Shown in pieces: positions 1 to 10,041 of a DNA stretch of 64,000 bases (position 1 is its first letter; each line of letters starts with the position of its first letter). The position numbers and the translations under genes were made by a program. The stretch lies in contig NZ_BCTJ01000006.1 of the NCBI RefSeq assembly GCF_001571225.1, forward strand, positions 62,001 through 126,000, written 5' to 3'. The notes under the pieces are model-generated. The model was not told where the DNA came from. It ran no database searches and saw only the letters and a list, made by a program, of their open reading frames with translations. The stretch comes from Hydrogenophaga palleronii NBRC 102513 (GTDB lineage Bacteria; Pseudomonadota; Gammaproteobacteria; Burkholderiales; Burkholderiaceae_C).

Positions 1-1463
1 TGCGGGATGCCTTCGTAGACGCTCATCTCCAGCATCTTCGGGTCGATCAGCAGCAGGCGCACGTCGCGCGCATCGGCCTTGTAGAGCAGCGACAGGATCA
101 TCGCGTTGATACCAACCGACTTGCCCGAACCGGTGGTACCGGCCACCAGGCAGTGCGGCATCTTGGCGAGGTCGGCCACGATGGGCTGGCCGCCGATGTC
201 CTTGCCCAGGCCCATGGTCAACATGGACTTGGCGTCGTTGTAGACCTGCGAGCCCAGGATCTCGCTCAGCTTGATGGTCTGGCGCTTGGCGTTGGGCAAC
301 TCCAGCGCCATCAGGTTCTTGCCCGGGATGGTTTCGATCACCCGGATCGAAATCAGCGACAGGGAGCGCGCCAGATCACGACCGAGATTGACGATCTGCG
401 AACCCTTCACACCCGTGGCAGGCTCGATTTCGTAACGCGTGATCACCGGCCCAGGCGCAGCCGCCACCACCCGCACCTCGACGCCGAAGTCCTTGAGCTT
501 TTTCTCGATCAGGCGGCTGGTCATCTCCAGCGTCTGGCTGTCCACGCCGACCTGGTGCGTGGGCGCACTGTCCAGCAGGTCCACCTGCGGCAGCTTGCTG
601 TCCGGCAGTTCGGTGAACAAGGGCTTCTGGCGCTCCTTGGCGACACGCTCGCTCTTGGGCACATCCACCAGCGTGGGTTCGATCACCACCGGCGTCGGGT
701 GATGCTCCTCGATTTCCACCCGCTCGACCTTCACCACCTCTTCGCGCTCGCGCGCGGCCTTCTCACCGATGCGCTGGTCTTCCACCGCCTCACGTTTCTC
801 GCGCCGGGCAACGAACCAGCCGTCCAGCATCACACCCAGCTCTTCGGCCCAGTGGCCCCAGGAAAAACGGAACACGGTGGGCAGGCAGACCAGCAGCAGC
901 GCCAGCATGGCCAGCGCCGAGCCGGTAAAGCCCAGCCAGCGCATGGCGGCCGGGCCCAGCGCATGGCCCAGCACACCACCGGCGTGGTCGGGCAACAGGG
1001 CTTCCAAGCGGTACAGGCGGCTCCATTCCAGCACCGTGCTGGCCGCCATCAGGGTGAACAGCGCCAGCCAGAACAGCGCGCGCCGCGCCCAGGGGCGGTG
1101 CCAGAGGCGGTCGCCAGCGGGGGCTTCGTCGTCACCGCTTTGCGCGCCACGAATCCAGCGCGCGAGGGTGGACAACCAGGCGCGCACGCCGGCCATGAAC
1201 AGCCACCAGACCGAGAAGCCCATCAGGTAATAGCTGCCGTCAGACAGCAAGGCGCCGAGGCGGCCACCCCAGTTGCCGACCTCGGAGCCGGTGCCGGTGG
1301 TGCTCCAGGCCGGATCGGCCAGGGAGTGGCTCAACAGCGCCAACAGCCAGAACGCCAGAGCGGCGGCCCCCAGCACCAGGCCGATTTCCTGCGCAAAGCG
1401 GGACACCCCCGTCGGGCCGGCGGTCGTGCGGTCGGCGTTGAGGGTGTTGAGTGAATAAGTCAT
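1..1463 (-). CDS. ftsK: DNA translocase FtsK (N-terminal part, cut by the window edge)
   Basis: FtsK is the septum-anchored, ATP-driven DNA pump that clears chromosome dimers and coordinates segregation with cell division. The 487 residues present begin with a hydrophobic N-terminal region of several membrane segments. A charged linker follows (runs such as [17 protein letters not shown]), and then the start of the motor domain. The Walker A loop GTTGSGKS is visible, followed by the Walker-B-like LLLIDPKM close to the edge. The linker is short, so this resembles the compact FtsK/SpoIIIE form rather than the long E. coli protein. The ATG at 1463 was chosen because it directly precedes the membrane region. 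The C-terminal part of the motor and any gamma domain lie outside the window. A Crp/Fnr gene lies upstream in the same direction. Confidence 0.95.
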   Translation of the reverse strand, partial: MTYSLNTLNADRTTAGPTGVSRFAQEIGLVLGAAALAFWLLALLSHSLADPAWSTTGTGSEVGNWGGRLGALLSDGSYYLMGFSVWWLFMAGVRAWLSTLARWIRGAQSGDDEAPAGDRLWHRPWARRALFWLALFTLMAASTVLEWSRLYRLEALLPDHAGGVLGHALGPAAMRWLGFTGSALAMLALLLVCLPTVFRFSWGHWAEELGVMLDGWFVARREKREAVEDQRIGEKAAREREEVVKVERVEIEEHHPTPVVIEPTLVDVPKSERVAKERQKPLFTELPDSKLPQVDLLDSAPTHQVGVDSQTLEMTSRLIEKKLKDFGVEVRVVAAAPGPVITRYEIEPATGVKGSQIVNLGRDLARSLSLISIRVIETIPGKNLMALELPNAKRQTIKLSEILGSQVYNDAKSMLTMGLGKDIGGQPIVADLAKMPHCLVAGTTGSGKSVGINAMILSLLYKADARDVRLLLIDPKMLEMSVYEGIP

Positions 1464-1578
1464 AGGCCTCGCTGAATTCCAGCGGCTAGCTTACCCCATG
1501 CGTCGGCCCGTCCAGCCCGTGGGGAACACCTCCGGTAACACGCTGCGGCGGTGTGCCACAGGCCGCAGCCTGGGTCGA

Positions 1579-2253
1579 TCAGCCCAGCGAGTTGAGGCGT
1601 TCCTTGATGACCGTGCTGCCGTCTTCGGTGACTTCGATGAAGCCGCGGTCTTCCAGGTCCTTCATGACCCGGCTGACCATTTCACGCGAGGCGCCGATCA
1701 TCTTGGCCACGTCCTGGCGCGAGACACGGTCCTTGATGACCAGCTGCCCATCCTTGTCGGGCTGCGCAAACTCGAGCAGCGCACGCGCCACGCGGCCATA
1801 CACATCCATCAGGGCCAGGGACTCGATCTTGCGATCGGCGTGGCGCAGGCGCTGCACCAGACCCTTCATGACCGCGTAGGCCATGGACGTATTTTCGGGC
1901 AGGCAGCGTGCGAATTCGGTACGGCCCAGGATCAGCACGTCGGTCTGCACCTCGGCGCGCACCGTCGCCGAATGCGGCTGGTTGTCGATCAGGCTCATTT
2001 CGCCCACATAGTCGCCCGGGTTCATGGTGGCCAGAATCACCTCCCGGCCGCGGCTGTCGGTGGTCACCACGCGGGCACGGCCGGTCAGCACGATGGCCAG
2101 CGCGTTCGACTTCTTGCCCTGTTCGACGATGCACTCGCCGCGCTTGAAGCGCCGCTTGACCACAGAATCGGCCACGGCTTCGGCCTGCGCCTGCGTCAGG
2201 GTGGAGAACAGCGGAACCCGACGGATCAGGTCCAGATTGGACAGGAGGGACAT
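1579..2253 (-). CDS. Crp/Fnr family transcriptional regulator
   Basis: This 224-residue regulator has an N-terminal cyclic-nucleotide-binding-type beta roll (about residues 15-125), a dimer helix and a C-terminal winged helix. The recognition region reads VSRQDVAKMIGASREMVSRVMKDL, here split as VSRQDVAKMIGA and SREMVSRVMKDL. There is no N-terminal cysteine cluster, so it is not an FNR-type Fe-S sensor. In the phosphate-binding cassette the sequence is GEMSLIDNQPHSATV, with His where CRP has the phosphate-contacting Arg. cAMP binding is therefore doubtful. The ATG at 2253 was preferred over a farther upstream start because GGAGGGA-like bases lie near it and it matches usual family length. It is divergent from trxB and upstream of ftsK. 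Its targets cannot be read from the sequence. Confidence 0.9.
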   Translation of the reverse strand: MSLLSNLDLIRRVPLFSTLTQAQAEAVADSVVKRRFKRGECIVEQGKKSNALAIVLTGRARVVTTDSRGREVILATMNPGDYVGEMSLIDNQPHSATVRAEVQTDVLILGRTEFARCLPENTSMAYAVMKGLVQRLRHADRKIESLALMDVYGRVARALLEFAQPDKDGQLVIKDRVSRQDVAKMIGASREMVSRVMKDLEDRGFIEVTEDGSTVIKERLNSLG

Positions 2254-3356
<1,103 letters not shown>

Positions 3357-3372
3357 ACGCGTTTTTTTCGGC

Positions 3373-3407
3373 CCAGCTGGCGGCCAAATCCGCCAGCTGG
3401 CTATAAT
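3373..3407 (+). promoter_or_regulatory. Hairpin plus candidate -10 box upstream of rpmB
   Basis: A perfect 11-bp inverted repeat (arms 3373-3383 and 3390-3400, 6-base loop) is followed at once by TATAAT at 3402-3407. The hexamer is a consensus sigma-70 -10 box in otherwise GC-rich DNA, well placed for an rpmB-rpmG leader of about 140 bases. No good -35 is seen where one is expected, because that position falls inside the hairpin. The hairpin could end trxB transcripts, although it lacks a T run. Confidence 0.5.
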
Positions 3408-3557
3408 TGCGGGCTTTGCTGAGATTTACCGGCTTGCCCGGGCACGAAGCAGATTCGGGTTACCGCCACCCTTTCCTGGCGAGGTGAGGCTGATGCGCCC
3501 AACACGGAGACCCCTCCGGTTCGCGGCCAGCAGCTGTTTAATGATCGGAGTGTCCTC

Positions 3558-3791
3558 ATGGCACGCGTCTGCGAAGTCACGGGCAAGAAGCCCATGGTCG
3601 GGAACAATGTTTCCCACGCCAACAACAAAACCAAGCGCCGGTTCCTGCCGAACCTGCAATACCGCCGTTTCTGGGTCGAAAGCGAAAACCGCTGGGTGCG
3701 TCTGCGCGTCTCCGGTGCCGCCCTGCGCCTGATCGACAAAAACGGCATTGACGCCGTGCTCGCCGACCTGCGCGCACGCGGTCAAGCTTAA
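3558..3791 (+). CDS. rpmB: 50S ribosomal protein L28
   Basis: L28 is a small, basic protein of the large ribosomal subunit. The 77-residue product starts [17 protein letters not shown] and carries the family signature around [16 protein letters not shown]. Its length is typical for proteobacterial L28. It has only one cysteine near the N-terminus, so it lacks the paired zinc cysteines of C+ forms. A GGAGTG ribosome binding site lies upstream of the ATG. It is directly followed by rpmG after 12 bases, the normal rpmB-rpmG operon. Confidence 0.98.
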   Translation: MARVCEVTGKKPMVGNNVSHANNKTKRRFLPNLQYRRFWVESENRWVRLRVSGAALRLIDKNGIDAVLADLRARGQA

Positions 3792-3803
3792 GGAGAACCA
3801 CAC

Positions 3804-3974
3804 ATGGCAACCAAAGGCGCACGCGAGAAGATCAAGCTGGAATCCACTGCTGGAACCGGCCATTTCTACACCACCACCAAGAACAAGAAGACCACGCCGG
3901 ACAAGATGCTGATCAAGAAATTTGATCCCAAGGCCCGCAAGCACGTGGACTACAAGGAAATCAAGCTCAAGTAA
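3804..3974 (+). CDS. rpmG: 50S ribosomal protein L33
   Basis: This 56-residue basic protein, beginning [20 protein letters not shown], is ribosomal protein L33, second gene of the rpmB-rpmG operon. It contains no cysteine, so it is the zinc-independent form. The start has an AAGGAG ribosome binding site (3790-3795) about 8 bases ahead. A strong intrinsic terminator follows its stop. Confidence 0.97.
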   Translation: MATKGAREKIKLESTAGTGHFYTTTKNKKTTPDKMLIKKFDPKARKHVDYKEIKLK

Positions 3975-3991
3975 TCGAGCGTTTTCCCCGC

Positions 3992-4022
3992 AAAAAAGCC
4001 GCTGTCACCAGCGGCTTTTTTG
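3992..4022 (+). terminator. Intrinsic terminator after rpmG
   Basis: An A run and GCCGCTG stem pair with CAGCGGC across a TCAC loop, followed by a run of seven T. This is a textbook rho-independent terminator for the rpmB-rpmG transcript. The flanking A run makes it usable on the opposite strand as well. Confidence 0.9.
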
Positions 4023-4064
4023 TGCGCGCTCGAATCACGGTGCACCCACACCGGATCGATAGCC

Positions 4065-4098
4065 AAAAAAAATGCCACCCTCGGGGTGGCATTTTTTG
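4065..4098 (-). terminator. Bidirectional terminator after the desaturase gene
   Basis: An A run plus ATGCCACCC pairs with GGGTGGCAT plus a T run around a four-base loop. It lies just past the minus-strand stop of the desaturase, so it should end that transcript. It can also back up the rpmG terminator on the plus strand. Confidence 0.88.
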
Positions 4099-4129
4099 TC
4101 CGGGGCAGCTGCGGCCGGCTGGAGATCGA

Positions 4130-5344
4130 TCAGGCGTATGCGGAGCGCAGGCGGATCGAGAAGTCGCGCAGGGCTGCGATGCCACTCTCTTCGGCACGGC
4201 GGCACCAGGCCTGCAGGTCGATGGCAAGCTGCTCGCGAGTGGCATTGGTGCTGGACCACAGAGCGCGCAGCTCTTCGCGCATCGTCACCATCTTGTCGAG
4301 CACCGGGTGCTCGGCACGCACCTGGGCCAATTGGGGCTTGACGCTGGCCGGCACCTTGTCGTCGTCGCGGTGCAGCCAGCGGCGCGCGGCCTGCAACACG
4401 GTGGCGTCGCCACGGCGTTGCTTCAGCGCCTGGAGTTCGTGCTTGCAGGCGGCACGCATCTCCAGCGCATAACCTGCCATCACTTCGTAGCGGTTGGCGA
4501 TGATCGCTTCGAGCGTCTTTTCATCGGCCACCGGGCGCACGGCGCCATACGCCATCTTCGGCGGCACCTTCTTCACCGAAGCCAGACCCACGGCCTTCAT
4601 CATGGAGATGTACATCCAGCCGATGTCGAACTCGTAGGGCTTGACCGACAGCTTGGCCGAAGTCGGGTAGGTGTGGTGGTTGTTGTGCAGCTCTTCGCCG
4701 CCGATGATGATGCCCCAGGGCGACACGTTGGTGCTGCCGTCGGTGGCCTCGAAGTTGCGGTAACCCCACCAGTGACCGATGCCGTTGATGATGCCGGCGG
4801 CGGTGATCGGGATCCAGGCCATCTGCAAGGCCCAGACCGAAAGGCCCAGCACGCCGAACAGCGACACGTTGATGATCAGCATCAGGCTCACGCCCAAGCG
4901 CGAGCGACCGGTGTAGAAATGCTTCTCGACCCAGTCGTTCGGCGTGTTGTGGCCGTAACGTTCGATGGTTTCGGCGTTCTTGGCTTCGGCGCGGTACAGC
5001 TCGGCACCTTCGTAGAACACCTTCTTGATGCCGAAGATGTGCGGGCTGTGCGGGTCACCTTCGTGCTCACACTTGGCGTGGTGCTTGCGGTGGATGGCGG
5101 TCCACTCCTTGGTCACCATGCCGGTGGTCATCCACAGCCAGAAGCGGAAGAAGTGCGATGCAATCGGGTGCAGGTCCAGCGAGCGGTGCGCGGAATGGCG
5201 GTGCAGGTAGATGGTGACGCTGGCGATCGTGATGTGCGTGAACACCAGGGCCACGATAAGCACCTGCCACCAGGCGGCACCGGTGATGCCCTGCGCCAGA
5301 AACTGGATCAGACCATCCCACAGAACGGAAAAAGAAGAAGACAT
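4130..5344 (-). CDS. Membrane fatty acid / acyl-CoA desaturase
   Basis: This is a di-iron integral membrane desaturase (404 residues) that introduces a double bond into acyl chains, probably at delta-9. All three histidine boxes are present: HRHSAH (residues 48-53), HRKHH (85-89) and HNNHH in the HNNHHTYP segment. Hydrophobic stretches flank the boxes in the usual four-helix arrangement. The C-terminal roughly 120 residues are charged and helical, and extend beyond the minimal family core. The ATG at 5344 gives the normal hydrophobic N-terminus; a farther upstream in-frame start would add 13 unlikely residues. It has its own promoter-like site upstream and a bidirectional terminator. The exact substrate (acyl-CoA or lipid-bound) is not visible. 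Confidence 0.93.
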   Translation of the reverse strand: MSSSFSVLWDGLIQFLAQGITGAAWWQVLIVALVFTHITIASVTIYLHRHSAHRSLDLHPIASHFFRFWLWMTTGMVTKEWTAIHRKHHAKCEHEGDPHSPHIFGIKKVFYEGAELYRAEAKNAETIERYGHNTPNDWVEKHFYTGRSRLGVSLMLIINVSLFGVLGLSVWALQMAWIPITAAGIINGIGHWWGYRNFEATDGSTNVSPWGIIIGGEELHNNHHTYPTSAKLSVKPYEFDIGWMYISMMKAVGLASVKKVPPKMAYGAVRPVADEKTLEAIIANRYEVMAGYALEMRAACKHELQALKQRRGDATVLQAARRWLHRDDDKVPASVKPQLAQVRAEHPVLDKMVTMREELRALWSSTNATREQLAIDLQAWCRRAEESGIAALRDFSIRLRSAYA

Positions 5345-5422
5345 TGAGTTCCTATAGACCGCCCGAAGGTGTCCGACACGCACACGCTGGCCCAGGGGCG
5401 GGGAGGGCCAGCAAACCCATGG

Positions 5423-5451
5423 ATTTTACGGGCGGGGTGGCAATTCACCAA
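5423..5451 (-). promoter_or_regulatory. Candidate sigma-70 promoter for the desaturase
   Basis: On the minus strand TTGGTG (5451-5446) and TAAAAT (5428-5423) are separated by exactly 17 bases, about 80 bases ahead of the ATG. The -10 matches five of six consensus bases and stands out in this GC-rich gap. The -35 matches the TTG only. Confidence 0.55.
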
Positions 5452-5507
5452 ACCCCGGGCCCATGATGTGAAAACCCGGCCTTATAAGCAGGGCAGGAGG
5501 CGCTTTT

Positions 5508-6776
5508 TCAAGCCTTTTTCCGCCAGACGGCTGCAAAAAAGCCGTCAGTTGCGTGCCGATGAGGCCACAAACGCAGCCAAACACCGTTTTCACCGGCTGT
5601 CAGGGTGTTGGCTTCCCCCACATGTGCCGACGCCAGCAACTCGGCCACCGGCACGGCTTCGAAGTCCGGGTGCGCCTGCCCGAAGGCTTCGGCAACGGCC
5701 TCGTTTTCCTGCGTCAGCAGGCTGCAGGTGGCATAGACCAGCCGGCCACCCGGTTTGAGCAGGCGGGCCGCGCTGTGCAGGATGGCCTGCTGCAGCTCGG
5801 CCTGGGCGGCCACCGTAGCCGGGGTCTGGCGCCATTTCAGATCGGGGCTCCGGCGCAGCGTGCCCAGGCCGGAGCACGGGGCATCCACCAGCACGCGGTC
5901 GATCTTGCCGGCCAGGCGCTTGATGCGCTCGTCGCGCTCGTGGGCAATCGCCACCGGGTGCACGTTGGACAGGCCGCTGCGCGCCAGGCGCGGCTTGAGC
6001 GCGTCCAGCCGGTGGCCGGAGGTGTCGAAGGCGTAGAGACGGCCGCTGTTGCGCATGGCCGCGCCGATGGCCAGGGTCTTGCCGCCGGCGCCGGCGCAGA
6101 AATCGACCACCATCTCGCCGCGCTTGGCGTCCAGCAGCAGGGCCAGCAGTTGCGAGCCCTCGTCCTGCACCTCCACCTCACCCTGCACGAAGGCCGGCAG
6201 CTTGGCCAGCGAGGGCTTGCCCTGCAGGCGCACGCCGAGCGGGGAATAGGGCGTGGCCTGGGCGGTCAGCCCAGCGACCTTGAGCGCGGCCAGCACCGGC
6301 TCGCGTTTGGCCTTGAGCGCATTGACGCGCAGATCCAGCGCCGCCGGCTGGCTCAGGCTGTGGACCAGGGCGTCGAATTCGTCGCCCACCTGCTCGCGCA
6401 GGGCCGTGGCCAGCCATTCCGGCAGGTTGTGGCGGTGTGGCGCCATCAGGTCGGCGTCGGTGACGGCGTCGCAGTGGTCGAGCCAGGTTTTTTCGGGTTC
6501 CGTCAACGCACTCTTGATGAAGTCGCGGTCACCGGGGAAGGCCAGGATGGCCAGGCGGCGCCATTTGGAGCCGCTGCCCGAGCGCGCGAGCCATTCCAGC
6601 TTGAGGCGCTCGCGCAGGATGGCGTAGACGGTGTCGGACAGGGTGGCCCGCTCGCGCGGGCCGAGTGAGCGGTTCTCGCGGAAGTGGCGGGCCACCACCG
6701 CGTCAGTGGGGTGTTCGAATTTAAAAACCTGCTCGATCAGGCTGGCGCTTTCGTCCAGAAGGGCTTTGGGATGCAT
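5508..6776 (-). CDS. RsmB/NOP-family 16S rRNA (cytosine-5) methyltransferase
   Basis: This 422-residue SAM-dependent enzyme makes m5C in rRNA. The N-terminal part is an NusB-like and RNA-binding region; the C-terminal half is the Rossmann methyltransferase. Visible motifs are DFCAGAGGKTLAIGA (SAM binding), DAPCSGLGTLRR (motif IV with one catalytic-site Cys) and YATCSL (motif VI with the second Cys). These are the two cysteines of the RsmB/RsmF mechanism. It starts MHPKALLDESASLIEQV, and the ATG at 6776 follows the repeat-filled gap shared with prfC. Whether it is RsmB (C967) proper is not certain, because the N-terminal NusB-like part is short. The open frame continues upstream through prfC, but that extension is antisense noise. 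Confidence 0.92.
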   Translation of the reverse strand: MHPKALLDESASLIEQVFKFEHPTDAVVARHFRENRSLGPRERATLSDTVYAILRERLKLEWLARSGSGSKWRRLAILAFPGDRDFIKSALTEPEKTWLDHCDAVTDADLMAPHRHNLPEWLATALREQVGDEFDALVHSLSQPAALDLRVNALKAKREPVLAALKVAGLTAQATPYSPLGVRLQGKPSLAKLPAFVQGEVEVQDEGSQLLALLLDAKRGEMVVDFCAGAGGKTLAIGAAMRNSGRLYAFDTSGHRLDALKPRLARSGLSNVHPVAIAHERDERIKRLAGKIDRVLVDAPCSGLGTLRRSPDLKWRQTPATVAAQAELQQAILHSAARLLKPGGRLVYATCSLLTQENEAVAEAFGQAHPDFEAVPVAELLASAHVGEANTLTAGENGVWLRLWPHRHATDGFFAAVWRKKA

Positions 6777-6804
6777 GGGAGGTATTGTCACCCCTTGAAT
6801 TGGT

Positions 6805-6915
6805 CGCCGCCCTGCGCCGCTGCGCGGCTTCCCCCCGGGGGGACGATGCCTGGGACCGGCAAAGCCGGATCCTCGACATCCCTGGACCGGGGCACGCCCT
6901 CCGGCCACGGACGGG
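6805..6915. repeat. GC-rich multi-hairpin intergenic repeat, copy A
   Basis: The gap between the divergent rRNA methyltransferase and prfC holds a string of short palindromes: a GCGCCGC/GCGCGGC hairpin, a CCCCCC/GGGGGG palindrome near 6835, and CCGGC-AAA-GCCGG near 6856-6868. The same order of elements, including an identical CCGGCAAAGCCGGA core, recurs at about 22517-22597. This suggests a dispersed family of repeats. Confidence 0.65.
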
Positions 6916-6956
6916 GTCGTGCAACGCGTTTCTCGCGCCAGAGATAATCGCGGGCT

Positions 6957-8576
6957 ATGTCCGATCTTTCCCAACAGGTGCGCCGCCGCCGCACTTTCGC
7001 CATCATTTCCCACCCCGACGCCGGCAAGACCACGCTGACCGAGAAGCTGTTGCTGTTCTCCGGCGCGATCAACATCGCCGGCAGCGTGAAGGCCCGCAAG
7101 GCCGCGCGCCACGCCACCAGCGACTGGATGGAAATCGAAAAGCAGCGCGGCATCTCGGTCGCCTCGTCGGTGATGCAGATGGAATACCGCGACTGCGTGA
7201 TCAACCTGCTCGACACCCCGGGCCACCAGGACTTCTCCGAAGACACCTACCGCGTGCTGACGGCAGTGGATGCGGCGTTGATGGTGATCGACGCCGGCAA
7301 TGGCGTGGAGCCGCAGACGCGCCGCCTGCTGCAGGTCTGCCGTGCGCGCAACACACCCATCCTCACCTTCGTCAACAAGCTCGACCGCGAAGTGCAGGCA
7401 CCGCTGGACCTGATGGACGAGATCGAGCGAGAACTCGGCATGACGGTGGTGCCCTTCACCTGGCCGGTGGGCATGGGCAAAACCTTCCGCGGCGTGTTCG
7501 ACCGCCGCACCGACCAGATGCGCGTGTTCGCCGCCGGCGAAGAACGCCGGGGTGGCAATGAAGACGTGCTGGCCGGCCTGAACAACCCCGAGAGCATCAA
7601 ACGCTTCGGCGCCGAATTCGAACAGGCGCGCGACGAGCTCGAGCTGGTGGACGGCGCCTCGCCTGCGTTCGATGAAGCGGAGTTTCTGGCAGGGCGGCAA
7701 ACGCCGATGCTGTTCGGCTCGGCGGTGAACAATTTCGGCGTGCGCGAAGTGCTCGACGCCCTGGTCGACCTGGCGCCACCGCCCGGCGAGCGGCCCGCAC
7801 TCCAGCGCACGGTCAAGCCGGAGGAGCCCAAATTCAGTGGCGTGGTCTTCAAGATCCAGGCCAACATGGACCCGGCGCACCGCGACCGCATTGCCTTCGT
7901 GCGCCTGGCCAGCGGCCATTTCGTGCGTGGCATGAAGCTCAAGGTCGTGCGCTCCGGCAAGGACCTGCGGCCCAACACCGTGGTGAGCTTCCTGTCGCAG
8001 CGCCGCGAGCTGCTCGACGAGGCCTTTGCCGGCGACATCATCGGCATTCCCAACCACGGCGTGCTTCAGTTGGGCGACACGCTCACCGAAGGCGAGAGCC
8101 TGCAGTTCACCGGCCTGCCCTTCTTCGCGCCGGAAATCATCCGCAGCGTGGAAGTGGCCGATCCGCTGCGCAGCAAACAGCTGCGCGCCGGCCTGACCCA
8201 GCTCGGCGAAGAAGGCGCGATCCAGGTGTTCCGCCCCGTGGCCGGCTCGGTGCTGCTGCTCGGTGCCGTGGGCCAGCTGCAGTTCGAGGTGGTGGCGCAC
8301 CGGCTGGAGCACGAGTACGGCGTGAAGGCCCGCATCATGAACAGCCCCTACCAGGTGGCGCGCTGGGTCACCTGTGCACCCGAGGACGGCGGCGAGAACG
8401 AGCTCAAGCGTTTCATCGACGCCAACAGCCACCGCGTGGCACTCGACGCAGTGGACGCGCCCACGCTGCTGGTGGACCACTCGGCCACGCTGCGCGCGGT
8501 GGAGGCCAACTGGCCGAAGATCAAGTTCCACGCCATGCGCGAACACGCTGGCCTGGTGTTCGCCAGGGGCGTTTGA
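6957..8576 (+). CDS. prfC: Peptide chain release factor 3
   Basis: RF3 is a translational GTPase that removes RF1/RF2 from the ribosome after peptide release. The 539-residue protein starts MSDLSQQVRRRRTFAI. The G1 loop SHPDAGKT (residues 18-25), the G3 motif DTPGHQDF and the G4 motif NKLD are all intact. The C-terminal EF-G-like domain follows normally. Length is as expected (E. coli RF3 has 529). The Shine-Dalgarno is weak (AGAGA). Its TGA is directly abutted by the stop codon of convergent purN, with no base between them. Confidence 0.97.
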   Translation: MSDLSQQVRRRRTFAIISHPDAGKTTLTEKLLLFSGAINIAGSVKARKAARHATSDWMEIEKQRGISVASSVMQMEYRDCVINLLDTPGHQDFSEDTYRVLTAVDAALMVIDAGNGVEPQTRRLLQVCRARNTPILTFVNKLDREVQAPLDLMDEIERELGMTVVPFTWPVGMGKTFRGVFDRRTDQMRVFAAGEERRGGNEDVLAGLNNPESIKRFGAEFEQARDELELVDGASPAFDEAEFLAGRQTPMLFGSAVNNFGVREVLDALVDLAPPPGERPALQRTVKPEEPKFSGVVFKIQANMDPAHRDRIAFVRLASGHFVRGMKLKVVRSGKDLRPNTVVSFLSQRRELLDEAFAGDIIGIPNHGVLQLGDTLTEGESLQFTGLPFFAPEIIRSVEVADPLRSKQLRAGLTQLGEEGAIQVFRPVAGSVLLLGAVGQLQFEVVAHRLEHEYGVKARIMNSPYQVARWVTCAPEDGGENELKRFIDANSHRVALDAVDAPTLLVDHSATLRAVEANWPKIKFHAMREHAGLVFARGV

Positions 8577-9173
8577 TCAGCCGGCTGCTTGCAGCAGCCG
8601 CTCCACGGCCAGCGGATACATCAGATGCTCCTGCGTGAGCACCCGCTCGGCCAGGGTGTCGGGCGTGTCGCCCGGCAGCACCGGCACCACGGCCTGCGCC
8701 AGGATCTCGCCGTGGTCCAGCTCGCTGGTCACGCGGTGCACGGTGGCACCGGCAAAGCGACAACCCATCTCGATGGCGCGCTGGTGCGTCTTCAACCCCG
8801 TGAAGGCGGGCAGCAGGCTGGGGTGGATGTTGACCAGCCTCCCCTCGTAGTGCCGCACGAAGCCCGGCGTGAGAATGCGCATGAAGCCGGCCAGCACCAC
8901 CAGGGCAGGCTGGTGGCGGTCGATTTCGGCCACCAGGGCGGCGTCGAACGCCTCGCGGTCGGCGTATGCGGTGTGGTCCAGCGCGGCGGTGGTGATGCCC
9001 TGGTCTTTCGCCCAGGCCAGGCCCGGCGCCGCAGCCTTGTTGCTGATCACGGCCGCCACGCGCGCGCCAAAACGTGCCTGCCAACGCTGCGCCCTGCCCC
9101 TCTCCACGATGGCGGCCATGTTGGAGCCGCCGCCGGAGATCAGAATCACAATGTTTTTGTTCACGCCTGACAT
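8577..9173 (-). CDS. purN: Phosphoribosylglycinamide formyltransferase
   Basis: PurN transfers the formyl group of 10-formyl-THF to GAR in de novo purine synthesis. The 198-residue product begins [18 protein letters not shown], with the GGGSN substrate loop. The catalytic triad residues are visible: Asn and His in [12 protein letters not shown] and Asp in [12 protein letters not shown]. It is convergent with prfC and divergent from the yceH-like gene after a 14-bp gap, so the two promoters must overlap the coding ends. All family features are complete. Confidence 0.96.
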   Translation of the reverse strand: MSGVNKNIVILISGGGSNMAAIVERGRAQRWQARFGARVAAVISNKAAAPGLAWAKDQGITTAALDHTAYADREAFDAALVAEIDRHQPALVVLAGFMRILTPGFVRHYEGRLVNIHPSLLPAFTGLKTHQRAIEMGCRFAGATVHRVTSELDHGEILAQAVVPVLPGDTPDTLAERVLTQEHLMYPLAVERLLQAAG

Positions 9174-9187
9174 GGCCCGGAAGTGTA

Positions 9188-9919
9188 ATGACCCCAGACC
9201 TGCAATCCCCCGCCCCCAGCCGCCCGCGCGGCCACGATTTTCAGCAGCGCCCGCTCTCGCCCGCCGAGGCGCGTGTGCTCGGCACGCTGATGGAGAAGGC
9301 GCGCACCGTGCCCGACAGCTACCCGCTCACGCTCAATGCGCTGGTGACCGGCTGCAACCAGAAATCCAGCCGCGAGCCGGTGATGAACCTGGCCGATGCC
9401 GCGGTGCTGGAAGCGCTGGACAACCTGCGCAGCCTGCACATGGTGCTGGAAGGCAGCGGCAGCCGCGTCACGCGCTACGAACACAACTTCACACGCGCCG
9501 TGGGCGTGCCCGACCAGTCGGCAGCGCTGCTGGGCATGCTGATGCTGCGCGGCCCGCAGACCGCCGGTGAGCTGCGCCTGAACACCGAGCGCTGGCACAA
9601 GTTTCTCGACATCGCCTCGGTCGACGCTTTCCTGGAGGAGCTGCAGGACCGCTCGGACGACAAGGGCGGCCCACTGGTGGTGAAGCTGCCGCGTGCACCC
9701 GGCGCGCGCGAGCAGCGCTGGGCCCACCTGCTGTGCGGCCCGGTGGACACCGCGGCGCTGGCCGCCGCCCCCTCCACCCAGGGCAGCGCAGCCACCGAAG
9801 ACGAGCTGATCCACCTCACGCGCCGCGTGGCCACGCTGGAACAGACCGTCGCCACGCTGCAGGACCAGCTGCAACACCTGCACGAACAGCTCGGCTTGTC
9901 GCAGCCCGGACAGTCCTGA
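9188..9919 (+). CDS. YceH family protein (UPF0502/DUF480)
   Basis: The 243-residue product belongs to the YceH family, whose fold consists of two winged-helix domains; the cellular role is not established. Recognisable stretches are [20 protein letters not shown], the Asn/Gln-rich turn [16 protein letters not shown] and the second domain around [20 protein letters not shown]-terminal coiled coil (about residues 205-240, [19 protein letters not shown]) is typical. The ATG at 9188 was chosen because the longer frame extends back into purN. Nothing suggests an operon with its neighbours. Confidence 0.85.
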   Translation: MTPDLQSPAPSRPRGHDFQQRPLSPAEARVLGTLMEKARTVPDSYPLTLNALVTGCNQKSSREPVMNLADAAVLEALDNLRSLHMVLEGSGSRVTRYEHNFTRAVGVPDQSAALLGMLMLRGPQTAGELRLNTERWHKFLDIASVDAFLEELQDRSDDKGGPLVVKLPRAPGAREQRWAHLLCGPVDTAALAAAPSTQGSAATEDELIHLTRRVATLEQTVATLQDQLQHLHEQLGLSQPGQS

Positions 9920-10041
9920 AACGAACGGTCGTGCGAAACTGATCGGCTTGAAAGAGCCAACGAATCCGGCGGGTTCGTTGGCACCTTCATTGTTCAATCA
10001 GCCGGCACACACCCGCGGTGGCGGCCACCAGGAGACATTCC

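Noticed and set aside
3373..3400. The hairpin upstream of rpmB as a riboswitch
   Set aside because: It is a single perfect stem ending directly before the -10 box, so it would lie upstream of the transcript start, not in the leader.
6777..8546. Long antisense open frame that extends the rRNA methyltransferase frame back through prfC to give 1012 codons
   Set aside because: High GC removes stop codons from opposite frames. The extension is antisense to a complete prfC and has His/Gln/Ala-rich shadow composition with no domain.
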